NCBI GenBank assembly: GCA_004963905.1
Contig: SUGL01000030.1
Location: 1-64,000, forward strand
Reading direction: 5' to 3'
Length of the DNA stretch: 64,000 bases
DNA from: Mesorhizobium sp.
GTDB taxonomy: Bacteria; Pseudomonadota; Alphaproteobacteria; Rhizobiales; Rhizobiaceae
In this document: positions 25,662 through 34,478 of the stretch, one piece after another
How the letters are laid out: every line of letters starts with the position of its first letter
Position numbering within the stretch: position 1 is the stretch's first letter
Made by a program: the position numbers and the translations under genes
The notes under the pieces: model-generated
The model's input: the letters and a program-made list of their open reading frames with translations, nothing else
What the model was told of the DNA's origin: nothing
Databases searched by the model: none

Positions 25662-25931
25662 TCACCTACCCCGCCTCGCCGCCAGCCGAAGCCAGGGCGC
25701 CAGGTGGAAAGCCGCCATCAGGAGATACATCGGCACCATGCCGCTGAGCATGGAGGCTCCGGGTCCGGACATGCACATCGTGTCCGGGCCGCCATAGGCG
25801 GCGGTGAGCAGCGCCATGATCGCGAAGGTCGGCGCCGCGGCGAGGCAGAGCCAGTCGGCGAGTCCGAAGCCGCTCAGGCCGGTCGGGCGAGGGGCCGCTT
25901 CGATGGCGAGGTCTGGGTTTTCGGTGCTCAT
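25662..25931 (-). CDS. small membrane protein
   Basis: An 89-residue protein with two hydrophobic segments, at about 30-49 (WLCLAAAPTFAIMALLTAAY) and 60-80 (MLSGMVPMYLLMAAFHLAPW), so probably a two-helix inner-membrane protein. I recognise no family. ATG 25931 is chosen because GGTGGA lies 5 nt upstream; ATG 25943 and a longer in-frame start at 26060 exist, but the last would overlap the DUF899 gene. It lies between two DUF899 genes on the same strand and is probably co-transcribed with them. Confidence 0.6.
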   Translation of the reverse strand: MSTENPDLAIEAAPRPTGLSGFGLADWLCLAAAPTFAIMALLTAAYGGPDTMCMSGPGASMLSGMVPMYLLMAAFHLAPWLRLAARRGR

Positions 25932-26022
25932 CTTGTCCACCATTCCAAATGGCCGGCCTTTCGAGGCCTGTGGAAAGATCGGCTCCGGCGGCGCGGGCGA
26001 CGTCGCCGGAGTCGCTTCACGC

Positions 26023-26772
26023 TCAGGCGTCCTTGTTGCGGAACGCCGCTTCGCCGGCATCCGACACTTCGACCCATCTCTGGTCGGGGGCCGCGCCTTC
26101 CTCGTAATTGTCGTGCCAGTTCCACCACTTGTAGGTCTGGGTCTGCGGATAGCCCTTGGGCGAATCCTCCCACACCTCCTGGCGTCCGAGCGGGGTGACG
26201 TCGAGATAGCTCCACACCGTGCCGAACGCCTCGTCGCCGCGGTTGTTGACGAAGTAGGTGCGGAAGATGCGGTCGCCGTCGTGGATGAAGACGTTGTGGC
26301 CGTGCCATTCGTCGACGCCGAAATCCTTATCCCAGCTGTCGGTGATGGTGTACCAGGGCATCTTCCAGTCCATCCGCTCTTTTAGCCGCTGAATGTCGGC
26401 CTGCGGCGCGCGCGAGGCATAGGCGAGCGTGGTGTCGCGGGCGTTGAGATGGGCAAGGTTGCCGACCATGTCGGCGCCGAGCGAGCAGCCGCGGCAGGCA
26501 TGCTCCGGCCAGCCATAGACGCCGGGCTCGAAGAAGGCGCGGTAGATGATGAGCTGCCGGCGGCCTCCGAAAAGATCGAGCAGGCTCGCCTTGCCGTTCG
26601 GGCCTTCGAACACATAGTCCTTCTCGACGAGCATCCACGGCATGCGGCGGCGCTCGGCGGCCAAAGCGTCGCGGGCGCGGGTGAGGGCTTTTTCCTTCAC
26701 CAGCATCTCGTCATACGCGCCTTCCCAGGCCTCTGGCGAAATCACCGGTGGTGTGTGCATTTGCTGGGTCAT
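26023..26772 (-). CDS. DUF899 thioredoxin-fold protein
   Basis: A 249-residue paralogue of the protein at 24888. It shares the N-terminal helix region (KEKALTRARDALAAERRRMPW), the MLVEKDYVFEGP strand, a Cys-pair loop (HACRGCSLGADM, i.e. CRGC instead of CPSC) and the C-terminal FIHDGDRIFRTYFVNNRG. It is the first gene of a minus-strand cluster (DUF899, membrane protein, DUF899) divergent from the HTH regulator at 26903 across 130 bp. Function is unknown beyond a likely redox fold. Confidence 0.85.
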   Translation of the reverse strand: MTQQMHTPPVISPEAWEGAYDEMLVKEKALTRARDALAAERRRMPWMLVEKDYVFEGPNGKASLLDLFGGRRQLIIYRAFFEPGVYGWPEHACRGCSLGADMVGNLAHLNARDTTLAYASRAPQADIQRLKERMDWKMPWYTITDSWDKDFGVDEWHGHNVFIHDGDRIFRTYFVNNRGDEAFGTVWSYLDVTPLGRQEVWEDSPKGYPQTQTYKWWNWHDNYEEGAAPDQRWVEVSDAGEAAFRNKDA

Positions 26773-26902
26773 TGCTCATTCTTTCGGTTTGGTTGAGGGT
26801 GACGCGGACAGACATAGGGCCGGACGGCGCCAGGGTGAGAGTTACAAGTGTGACGCGATTTGATCCGGCGGACCCAGAAGCAGGCATTGAGGCGGGCATT
26901 GC

Positions 26903-28123
26903 ATGGACTCGCTGATCAATGCCGCAGGCCGCGCGCTTGCCGCGGGTGACCCGCTCGGCGCCTTGAAGCGCGTCGCGCTGCGCGACGACGCGCCGGCGCT
27001 GGCGCTGCGCGGCATCGCCATGGCGCAGCTCGGCGACTTCGCCAAGGCCAAGGCGCTGCTGAAGAACGCCGCCCGCGCCTTCAGCCCGAAGGAGGCGGTG
27101 GCGCGCGCCCGCTGCGTCGTCGCCGAGGCCGAGATCGCGCTCGTCTCGCGTGATCTCGGCTGGCCGGAGAAGGCGTTGCGAGCCGCAAGGACGACGCTTG
27201 CATCGCATGGCGATCGCGTGAATGCGGCCTATGCAGGAAGCCTCGAGGCGCGTCGGCTGATCCTGATCGGTCGTCTCGACGAGGCCGAGCGCCTGCTTGC
27301 CGGCTTCGATCCGGCGCCGCTGCCGCCGGTCGCGCGCGTCGCGCATGAGCTCGCGGCCGCGGGCATCGCGGTCAGGCGTTTGCGGACGAAAGCTGCGCGC
27401 GCGGCGCTCGGCCGGGCGGCGCTTGCGGCCTACGAAGCCAATATCCCGGCGCTGAGGGCGGAGGTCGAAACCGCGTCGCTGGTGCTGAACACGCCCGTCG
27501 CGCGGCTCATATCGAAGGGCTTGGAAAAGCCGCTCCAGCTCGACGAGGTCGAAGCGCTGCTCGCATCCGGCGCGCTCGTCATCGACGCCTGCCGCAATGT
27601 CGTGCGCCAGGCCGGTACGGCGGTCTCGCTGGCGACGCGGCCGGTGCTGTTTGCATTGGCGCGTACGCTTGCCGAGGCGTGGCCCGCGGATGCGCCACGG
27701 GAGGTGCTGCTGAGGCGTGCCTTCAGGGCCAGGCAGGCGGACGAATCGCATCGCGCGCGGCTCAGGGTCGAGATGGGACGGCTGCGCGCCGAACTCGGCG
27801 CGCTGGCCGAAATCAACGCGACCGCGGCCGGCTTTGCGCTGGCGCCCCTGGAGGCCGCCGAAGTCGTGGTGCTCGCTCCGCCTGTCGAGGAGGAGCATGG
27901 GGCAGTGCTCGCCTTCCTGGCCGACGGCGAGTCGTGGTCGAGCTCGGCGCTGGCGATCGCGCTCGGCGCCAGCCCGCGCACCGTGCAGCGCGCGCTGGAG
28001 GCGCTTTCCATCGAGGACAAGGTGCAAGCGGTGGGGCGTGGCAGGGCGCGCCGCTGGATGACGCCGCCCATGACTGCATTCCCGACTGTCTTGTTACTCC
28101 CGGGTCCGCTGCCGAGCGACTAG
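26903..28123 (+). CDS. HTH regulator with helical repeat domain
   Basis: A 406-residue protein, alanine-rich and mostly helical, with TPR-like repeats in residues 1-180 (for example LALRGIAMAQLGDFAKAKAL). A C-terminal helix-turn-helix at about 345-385 reads AFLADGESWSSSALAIALGA, followed by SPRTVQRALEAL. I know proteins of this layout beside DUF899 genes in rhizobia but no experimental function. Divergent from the DUF899 cluster and upstream of the beta-propeller gene, it probably regulates both. Confidence 0.7.
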   Translation: MDSLINAAGRALAAGDPLGALKRVALRDDAPALALRGIAMAQLGDFAKAKALLKNAARAFSPKEAVARARCVVAEAEIALVSRDLGWPEKALRAARTTLASHGDRVNAAYAGSLEARRLILIGRLDEAERLLAGFDPAPLPPVARVAHELAAAGIAVRRLRTKAARAALGRAALAAYEANIPALRAEVETASLVLNTPVARLISKGLEKPLQLDEVEALLASGALVIDACRNVVRQAGTAVSLATRPVLFALARTLAEAWPADAPREVLLRRAFRARQADESHRARLRVEMGRLRAELGALAEINATAAGFALAPLEAAEVVVLAPPVEEEHGAVLAFLADGESWSSSALAIALGASPRTVQRALEALSIEDKVQAVGRGRARRWMTPPMTAFPTVLLLPGPLPSD

Positions 28124-28155
28124 TGTGCGGCCATTGTTCAGATGGAGATCGAAAA

Positions 28156-28794
28156 ATGAAACGAGCCGCCGCCGAGATCCTGCGGGAATATGGGCCCTTT
28201 CCGGACACCGAGCGCGTCAACGGCGTCACCTATGACGGCAAGAATGTCTGGTTCGCCACCGGCGACAAGTTGAAGGCGCTTGATCCGGACAGCGGCGCGA
28301 TCGTGCGATCGATCGACGTCGCCTCGCATGCGGGAACCGCCTTTGACGGCGAGCACCTTTACCAGATCGGCGAGGACCGCATCCACAAGGTCGACCCGAA
28401 GACCGGCAAGGTCGTCGCCACCATTCCGGCCCCCGGCAATGGTGGTGACTCGGGCATGGCCTGGGCCGAAGGTTCGCTGTGGGTCGGCGAATACAGGGCG
28501 CACAAGATCCATCAGATCGATCCAGAGACGGGCAAGGTGATCCGCACCATCGAATCGAAGCGCGTCGTCACCGGCGTCACCTGGGTCGATGGCGAGCTCT
28601 GGCACGCCACCTGGGAAGGCGAGGAGGGCGACCTCCTGCGCATCGATCCAGAGACGGGCGACGTGCTGCAGGAGGTGGCGATGCCCTCCGGCGTGTCGGG
28701 ACTGGAATCCGACGGCGGCGGCTGCTTCTTCTGCGGTGGCGGCAGCAGCGGCAAGATCAAGGCCGTGCGCCGTCCTTCGACCGTCGGCAAATAG
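28156..28794 (+). CDS. beta-propeller (YncE/Vgb-like) protein
   Basis: A 212-residue protein built of about four to five propeller blades, seen as repeats of the pattern ID/VDP-x-TGKV (VDPKTGKVVATI, IDPETGKVIRTIES, IDPETGDVLQEVAMP). It resembles virginiamycin B lyase-like and glutamine cyclotransferase-like propellers but has too few blades for either enzyme and no signal peptide. ATG 28156 is chosen for the GGAG 8 nt upstream. It lies 32 bp after the HTH regulator and is likely in the same operon. Its role is unknown. Confidence 0.75.
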   Translation: MKRAAAEILREYGPFPDTERVNGVTYDGKNVWFATGDKLKALDPDSGAIVRSIDVASHAGTAFDGEHLYQIGEDRIHKVDPKTGKVVATIPAPGNGGDSGMAWAEGSLWVGEYRAHKIHQIDPETGKVIRTIESKRVVTGVTWVDGELWHATWEGEEGDLLRIDPETGDVLQEVAMPSGVSGLESDGGGCFFCGGGSSGKIKAVRRPSTVGK

Positions 28795-28939
28795 CCGGTC
28801 GCCGAGCTGCCAATCCGGCCGAGACAGAGCGATGCGCCGATTGCAAGCCTTGGCAAGCCTGGCCAATGCTGAACAGCCCCGAATTCGCCTTTAGGGTCAT
28901 CCTGGATTATCCTGCGCGCGAGGGACGGGTCCTTGGCCG

Positions 28940-30502
28940 ATGGACGTGGAGTTTGGGAATTATCGTTTGAAGCGAGCTGAACGGCTGCTGCTGGGGCCGA
29001 AGGGCCCTGTCGATCTTTCGGCTCGCTCCTTCGACATCCTCGCCGCACTGCTCGACAAGCCGGATGAAGTGATCGGCAAGACCGAACTTTTCGCTACGGT
29101 CTGGCCGGGCCAGGTGGTGGAGGAGAACACGCTGCAGGTCCACATTTCGGCGCTTCGAAAGCTGCTGCCTGCCGAGACGATCGTCACCGTGCACGGTCGT
29201 GGCTATAAATATGCTGGTCCCAAACCCTGCCTGGCTCTGGCAGAGGCTACGGCGCCGTCCAGACCGTCCATCGCCGTACTTCCCTTCGCCAATTTGAGCG
29301 GCGACTCCGAGCAGGACATTTTCTGCGAAGGACTGGCGCTCAACATCGTCGCCAACCTTGGGCGCTTTCACGAGCTGTTCGTCATCGACAGGTTTTCGAC
29401 CCTGGCCTATCGGAACCGGACGGTGACCTCGGCCGAGGCCGCGCGTGAACTTTCAGTTCGCTACATCATAGAGGGAACTGTTCAGAAGGCCGGTGATCGC
29501 ATCCGCGTCTCTGTCCAACTTGTCGACGGAACGGACAACCGGCAGCTTTGGACCGAAACCTATGACCGGCAACTGACCGATATCTTCGACGTCCAGGATG
29601 AAATCACCGGGACCATCGTCGGCACGCTTGCGTCCGGCTACGGCGGCAGGCTCGGCAAGGCCTGGCGTGCCCGAACCAAGTCTGCCGGACTCGAGAGTTT
29701 TGTCGCCCTCGACCATCTCCAGCGTGCCCTTGATGCCTGTCGTTTCAACAAGGAAGGAGAGAGCCTTGCCAGGCAGCATCTGACCAGGGCAATTGAGTGT
29801 GATCCCACGCTTGCCAAGGCCTATAGCAAAATGGCGCTGAGTCATCTGGTCGATGCCTGTTTCGGCTGGGCTGATGACTACGACACCTCGATGGAACTGG
29901 CCCGCCGATGGGCAGTCAAGGCAATTGCCTGCGACGACGGCGATTCCTGGTCCCATTGGGCCTTCGCCAGCTATCATTTGTACACGGCAAATCATGGCGT
30001 GGCGCTTGAGGCCTTCCGGAAGAGCCTCGAATGCAATCCCAATGACGCCGACGTGACGACCGACTACGGACTCTGCTTGAGCTATGCCGGGAGGGGCGAG
30101 CAAGGCATCGAGTACGCACAGAAGGCCATGCGCCTCAACCCGTATCACTATGAATGGTACACTTCTCAACTGGGCCAGATCTATTTCGATGTCGGCCACT
30201 ATGACAAGGCTATCGCTACTTTTGCCAGCCTGCGTTCGTTGGACAACGCCATCATGCGCATCTATCAGGCGGCCAGCTTCGCAGCCGCCGGGAACTTGCA
30301 GCAGGCCCGGAAATCTGTGGAGCGCGCTCTCGAAATTGATGCCGGCGCAACGCTTGAAAAATGGACGGGTCCGAAGCTAGCGCCGTATGGTGATGCCGCT
30401 TACCTCGAGCACTTCCGCAACAACCTTCGCAAGGCCGGCTTACCCGAGCGGGCCGCGTCGTGCGCTGACATGGGACTTCAAGCGTCCCCGGGCCTGGATT
30501 GA
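28940..30502 (+). CDS. CadC-like winged-helix regulator with TolB-like and TPR domains
   Basis: A 520-residue cytoplasmic one-component regulator. The OmpR/CadC winged helix spans residues 1-92 (DLSARSFDILAALLDKPDE, LQVHISALRKLLP, VHGRGYKYAGP). A FlgO/TolB-N-like domain follows at about 108-240 (SIAVLPFANLSGDSEQDIFC, IIEGTVQKAGDRIRVSVQLV) and TPR repeats run from about 260 to the end. No membrane segment is present, unlike true CadC. It shares its middle and C-terminal architecture with the regulators at 19194 and 34479-36471, including the terminal LRKAGLPE. The target is unknown. Confidence 0.85.
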   Translation: MDVEFGNYRLKRAERLLLGPKGPVDLSARSFDILAALLDKPDEVIGKTELFATVWPGQVVEENTLQVHISALRKLLPAETIVTVHGRGYKYAGPKPCLALAEATAPSRPSIAVLPFANLSGDSEQDIFCEGLALNIVANLGRFHELFVIDRFSTLAYRNRTVTSAEAARELSVRYIIEGTVQKAGDRIRVSVQLVDGTDNRQLWTETYDRQLTDIFDVQDEITGTIVGTLASGYGGRLGKAWRARTKSAGLESFVALDHLQRALDACRFNKEGESLARQHLTRAIECDPTLAKAYSKMALSHLVDACFGWADDYDTSMELARRWAVKAIACDDGDSWSHWAFASYHLYTANHGVALEAFRKSLECNPNDADVTTDYGLCLSYAGRGEQGIEYAQKAMRLNPYHYEWYTSQLGQIYFDVGHYDKAIATFASLRSLDNAIMRIYQAASFAAAGNLQQARKSVERALEIDAGATLEKWTGPKLAPYGDAAYLEHFRNNLRKAGLPERAASCADMGLQASPGLD

Positions 30503-30517
30503 GGCCAACAGGCGGCG

Positions 30518-31606
30518 TCAGGCCGCCTCGCGCGCCGGACGGGCAACCCCCTTGTTCGAGATCTGGCCGGCAGCCGGCCCGTCGATATGCGCCCAGGCCG
30601 GCCGCTCGAACAGGAAGTTTCCGAAGCCGGTGCGCTTGACGATGAAATAGAGAATGACCGGGCTGATCACCGAAACGAGCAGCACCGCGAGGCTGAGCCA
30701 GCCGGTGTCGGTCAGAAGGCCGCTCGCAAGAGCCGCGCCGCGGAAGATCGACATCGGGATGGTGAAGGCGACATAGACGACCAGCGAATGCTCGCCGAGC
30801 CAGCGCAGCCATTCCATCGCGGCGAATTTCGACAGGAAGCCGCCGGCGACGCAGAGCGCCACCGCGCCGGCGACGGCCAGCGTAAGATGGAGCGGCGGCC
30901 ATGCCGCGAGGCCCATCTGCATGCCGACCGGCTGAACCGCATAGCCCGGCGAATAGACGAGCAGGCCGTTGACGACCGCCCACGCTGCCAGGCTCGCAAC
31001 GGTGATCGCCGGGCGGTCTTGCGTCCACGTGACCAGCCGGAACACCAGCGGCGCCATGACGAAGCCGACATAGAAGAACACGAAATAGGCGGCGAATTGC
31101 GTAAGCGCGTAGCTCTCCGAATGCGGCGCCCACATCTGCAGCGCCGCTGCGGCCGCAATGACGATCCAGTGCGGCACGGTTAGCTCGCGCAAGATGCGCG
31201 CGACGAGGCCGAACACCGCCAGCATGTAGATGAACCACAGCACGCCATAGGGTTGGACGACGGCCATTGCGAGATCGTGCAGCATGCCGGCCGGATCGCG
31301 GCTGAAGATGCCGATCTTCAGCCCGATCGAGATGATCGCCCACAGCACGTAGAAATAGAGATAGTGGACGATGCGCCGATCGATATAGCGCCGCCACGGC
31401 CGGTCGATCACCTGCGACAGGAACAGCCCCGAAATCAGAAAAAACTCGGGCATCCGGAAGGGTGTCGCGAAGCCGATGACGTAGTGCAGGAAGCCGACAC
31501 CGCCGGTATATTCGCCGGTGTTGTAGGCGGAATACATCATCACCACCAGGATGATGGAAAGACCCTTTGCCGTGTCGACCCACGGCATGCGCGTCGAGTT
31601 GTTCAT
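30518..31606 (-). CDS. acyltransferase family 3 membrane protein
   Basis: A 362-residue polytopic inner-membrane protein with about ten predicted helices. The N-terminal RMPWVDTAKGLSIILVVMMY is the hallmark of acyltransferase family 3 (OafA/NodX/fucose-4-O-acetylase-like), with PEFFLISGLFLS containing the conserved Phe-x-Ser-Gly. Members O-acetylate surface glycans using cytoplasmic acyl-CoA. ATG 31606 is chosen because it directly precedes the conserved start, while the in-frame sequence further upstream overlaps the MFS gene in another frame. The substrate glycan is not evident. Confidence 0.85.
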   Translation of the reverse strand: MNNSTRMPWVDTAKGLSIILVVMMYSAYNTGEYTGGVGFLHYVIGFATPFRMPEFFLISGLFLSQVIDRPWRRYIDRRIVHYLYFYVLWAIISIGLKIGIFSRDPAGMLHDLAMAVVQPYGVLWFIYMLAVFGLVARILRELTVPHWIVIAAAAALQMWAPHSESYALTQFAAYFVFFYVGFVMAPLVFRLVTWTQDRPAITVASLAAWAVVNGLLVYSPGYAVQPVGMQMGLAAWPPLHLTLAVAGAVALCVAGGFLSKFAAMEWLRWLGEHSLVVYVAFTIPMSIFRGAALASGLLTDTGWLSLAVLLVSVISPVILYFIVKRTGFGNFLFERPAWAHIDGPAAGQISNKGVARPAREAA

Positions 31607-31719
31607 GAACGACCCCGAGAAGACACCCGGCGCCATAGTACCGGAACGGTGCATCCCTGGCAGCACGAAGCTTCGGATATCGTAAACGCGACGCTGCCGG
31701 CCAGGCGCCTCGCTCCGGG

Positions 31720-32952
31720 TCAGCGCGCCGTCTCCCGCATCGCCACCGCCACGATCGCGCCCGAGAGAAATGTCAGCGCCGCGATCGCCGCGATCGCCGC
31801 CACGAAGCCGAAGAAGTCCGCGATCAGGCCCGCCGACAGCGCTCCGATTGCGTAGCCGAGATCGCGCCAGAAGCGGTAGACGCTGAGCGAGCGCGCCCGC
31901 CAGGACGGATGCGAGGCGTCCGACACCGCCGCGATCAGGCTCGGATAGACCATCGCCGTGCCGAGGCCGAGCAGCAGGCTCGCCAGCAGCCACCAGCCGA
32001 AATCGCGCGTCATGGCGGTAAGCAGGAGCCCCACCGCCTGCACCCACATGCCGGCGACGATCAGGCCCTTGCGGCCCCAGCGGTCGCTCAATGGCCCGGT
32101 CGCGACCTGCAGGATGCCCCAGACGCCCGGATAGACGGCCTTGAGGACGCCGATCCGCTCGACGCCGAGCCCATTGGCGACGAAGAACAGGGGAAAAAGG
32201 CCCCAGCTCATGCCGTCGTTCAAATTGTTCACCAGGCCGGCCTGCGAGGCGGCGAACAAATTGCGGTCGCCAAGCGAGGTCAGCATGAAGATCTCGCGGA
32301 AGCCGAGGGGCGAGGCCTCTTTCGCATGGTTCGACAGCTCCAGCCGCACATGCTCGCGCGTGTCGCGCACGAGCAGGATCGACAGCGCGGCCCCCAGGAT
32401 CGCATAGCCGACGCCAAGATAGATCGGCACCGGACGCAGCCCGTAGCGGCTCGCCAGATAGCCGGTGAGGAAGGCGGTGACGCCGACGGCCAGGTAGCCT
32501 GCGAACTCGTTGAGGCCGACGGCCAGCCCGCGCGATTTCGGCCCGACCAGGTCGACCTTCATGATCACGGTCATCGACCAGGCGAGTCCCTGGTTGATGC
32601 CGAGCAGCGCATTGGCGGCGACGATCCAGCCCCAGCTCGGCGCCCAGATGATGATGAAGGGCACCGGCAGGCCGAACAGCCAGCCGAGGATCAGCACCCG
32701 CTTGCGGCCCCATGTGTCGGCAAGCTGGCCGGACACCAGGTTGGCGCAGGCCTTGATCACGCCGAAGCTGACGATGAAGGAGGTGACGAGCGTGGTGGAA
32801 GCGACGCCGAATTCCTCCGCGCCGATCAGCGGCACCACGGTCCGCTCGATGCCGACCATGCCGCCGACGAAGGCGTTGATCAGCACCAGCAGCGCGAACT
32901 GCCGCCAGTTGGCCTTGAGGCCGAGCGCGACGCCGGGCGCCGCTGCGCTCAA
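31720..32952 (-). CDS. MFS transporter, linked to the persulfide dioxygenase gene
   Basis: A 410-residue transporter with 12 predicted helices. MFS motif A reads GQLADTWGRKRVLILGW between helices 2 and 3, and its degenerate repeat GPLSDRWGRKGLIVAG lies between helices 8 and 9. The start overlaps the stop of the MBL-fold gene by 4 nt, so the two are co-translated. In BigR-type operons a membrane protein for sulfur-compound export accompanies the dioxygenase; this MFS protein may play that part, but its substrate is not predictable from sequence. Confidence 0.85.
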   Translation of the reverse strand: MSAAAPGVALGLKANWRQFALLVLINAFVGGMVGIERTVVPLIGAEEFGVASTTLVTSFIVSFGVIKACANLVSGQLADTWGRKRVLILGWLFGLPVPFIIIWAPSWGWIVAANALLGINQGLAWSMTVIMKVDLVGPKSRGLAVGLNEFAGYLAVGVTAFLTGYLASRYGLRPVPIYLGVGYAILGAALSILLVRDTREHVRLELSNHAKEASPLGFREIFMLTSLGDRNLFAASQAGLVNNLNDGMSWGLFPLFFVANGLGVERIGVLKAVYPGVWGILQVATGPLSDRWGRKGLIVAGMWVQAVGLLLTAMTRDFGWWLLASLLLGLGTAMVYPSLIAAVSDASHPSWRARSLSVYRFWRDLGYAIGALSAGLIADFFGFVAAIAAIAALTFLSGAIVAVAMRETAR

Positions 32953-33680
32953 GAGTTCGCCCCGGCGTTGGCGGCCCGCGTCCGGGCGGCGTCCGGCGGC
33001 GGGGGCGGGATGTCGGCGGTCATGGCGGCGACGAACTCACCCTCGTCCTCGATGCGAAAGGCCTTGTTGAAGCGCCGCTCGAAGCCGATGGTCGATGTCG
33101 GCTTGCCGCTCAGCGACCGCCCGCAGACCGAACCGGAATAGGCGCCCGGCAGCACCTCGATGTGATCCGGCAATTCCTTCAGCCTGCGCACGCTGGCATA
33201 GAGCGCGCGCGCCCCATCCTCGGCGCTCGACGCAAGCTCGGTGCGGCCGAGATCGCCGACCATCAGCGTGTGCCCAGTGAGCACGAACCAGGGCTCGCTC
33301 GACCGCGTTCGGTCGGTGACCAGAAGGCTCAAATGCTCCGGCGTATGGCCCGGCGTGTGGATGACGGTCGCGGTGACGTTGCCAAGCTCCAGCACCTCGC
33401 CGTCCTTCACGCGGCGGAACGGGAAGCCTGCCTCGGCGCCCTCGAACAGCACGTATTCGGCGCTGGTCGCCTCGGCGAGCTTCCGCCCGGCCGAGATGTG
33501 GTCGGCATGGATATGGGTGTCGACGACATAGAGGATGCGCATGCCGGTCGCGCGCGCCGCCTCGACATAGGGCGCGATGTCGCCGACCGGATCGACGACG
33601 GCCGCCGAAGCCTTGCCGCCGCAGCCGAACAGATAGGAGGCGGCAACCGGGTCGGTATGCAGGAACTGCCTGAGAATCAT
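32949..33680 (-). CDS. MBL-fold persulfide dioxygenase-like protein
   Basis: A 243-residue metallo-beta-lactamase-fold protein of the ETHE1/Blh type, oxidising glutathione persulfide to sulfite. The metal site THIHADHISAG, then TPGHTPEHLSLL and TGHTLMVGDLGRTEL, contains the His and Asp ligands of mononuclear-iron family members. The C-terminal PGAYSGSVCGRSLSGKPTST is typical of ETHE1-like enzymes. ATG 33680 (MILRQF) is chosen over an in-frame start at 33755 that would run into the operator. Divergent from the ArsR-rhodanese gene, with a strong palindrome between them: a BigR-like sulfide detoxification module. Confidence 0.85.
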   Translation of the reverse strand: MILRQFLHTDPVAASYLFGCGGKASAAVVDPVGDIAPYVEAARATGMRILYVVDTHIHADHISAGRKLAEATSAEYVLFEGAEAGFPFRRVKDGEVLELGNVTATVIHTPGHTPEHLSLLVTDRTRSSEPWFVLTGHTLMVGDLGRTELASSAEDGARALYASVRRLKELPDHIEVLPGAYSGSVCGRSLSGKPTSTIGFERRFNKAFRIEDEGEFVAAMTADIPPPPPDAARTRAANAGANS

Positions 33681-33745
33681 CGCTTTTCCTCCGAACGACC
33701 GACTGCGCCAGGTGGACTGCCCAGCTTGACAGCAATGGTCGAAAG

Positions 33746-33773
33746 CGTCATTCAATTATTTTATTGAATGACG
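33746..33773. promoter_or_regulatory. perfect inverted repeat, putative BigR-like operator
   Basis: Arms CGTCATTCAAT and ATTGAATGACG (11 bp, perfect) around TATTTT. It lies 20 bp before the ArsR-rhodanese start and 66 bp before the MBL gene start. AT-rich palindromes in this position bind BigR/SqrR-type ArsR repressors in related bacteria, so it probably controls both directions. Confidence 0.8.
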
Positions 33774-33792
33774 ATGCGTCGCTGAAAGGACG

Positions 33793-34458
33793 ATGTCAAT
33801 CCGCAATCCGAAACAGGCGCTCTACGAGCAGTTCGCGATCGTCGCCAAGGCGCTCGGCCACCCGCTGCGCCTGGAAATGATCGAGCATCTCGCGCAAGGC
33901 GCGCGCAGCGTCGAGGCTCTCGCCGGGAAGCTCGGCCAGCCGATAGCCAACGTCTCCCAGCATCTGCAGGCACTGCGTCGAGCCGGCATCGTCTCGGCCG
34001 TACGCGACGGCAAGTTCGTCCGCTATGCGCTTGCGGATGAGAGCGCGCTTTCCGCCTTCGCGTCGGTGCGCGCCGTTGCCGAGCGGCATCTCGCTGAAGT
34101 CGACCGCATCGTGCGCGGCTATTTCGAGGCGCGAGACGGCATGCGGCCCGTCGGGCGCGAGGAACTCCAGGCGCTGATGCGCGATGGGCTGGTGACGCTG
34201 ATCGATGTCCGCCCGCCGGACGAGTTCGCGCTCGGCCATGTGCCCGGTGCGATCAATGTCCCTCTCGGCGAAATCGAGGCATGGTCCCAAAGCGCCGATA
34301 CGAGCCGGGAGATCGTCGCCTATTGCCGCGGTCCCTGGTGCGTGATGTCCTTCGAGGCGGTCGCCGCGTTGCGCTCGCACGGCCATTCCGCGCGTCGTCT
34401 GGAGGACGGCATGCCCGAGTGGAAGGCGGCCGGCCTGCCGGTGGAAATGGCTGCGTGA
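33793..34458 (+). CDS. ArsR-family regulator fused to a rhodanese domain
   Basis: A 221-residue fusion. Residues 5-95 are an ArsR winged helix (LGHPLRLEMIEHLAQGARSV, QPIANVSQHLQALRRAGIV). Residues 112-215 are a rhodanese domain (LVTLIDVRPPDEFALGHVPG, EIVAYCRGPWC, MPEWKAAGLPV). The only two cysteines of the protein are Cys178 and Cys183 in the rhodanese active loop; the ArsR part lacks the Cys pair used by BigR and SqrR. Persulfide or redox sensing would therefore have to occur in the rhodanese domain. Divergent from the persulfide dioxygenase/MFS operon, with an operator-like palindrome between them. Confidence 0.9.
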   Translation: MSIRNPKQALYEQFAIVAKALGHPLRLEMIEHLAQGARSVEALAGKLGQPIANVSQHLQALRRAGIVSAVRDGKFVRYALADESALSAFASVRAVAERHLAEVDRIVRGYFEARDGMRPVGREELQALMRDGLVTLIDVRPPDEFALGHVPGAINVPLGEIEAWSQSADTSREIVAYCRGPWCVMSFEAVAALRSHGHSARRLEDGMPEWKAAGLPVEMAA

Positions 34459-34478
34459 TGGTGTGGCCAAACGGATAA

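Noticed and set aside
27679..28155. In-frame upstream extension of the propeller protein
   Set aside because: It overlaps the HTH regulator in another frame; ATG 28156 has its own GGAG site and starts the propeller.
30518..32713. A single 731-residue minus-strand frame covering the acyltransferase and part of the MFS gene
   Set aside because: Only residues after 31606 form a recognisable protein; the upstream part is out of frame with the real MFS gene at 31720-32952 and has the Arg/Gly-rich composition of a shadow frame.
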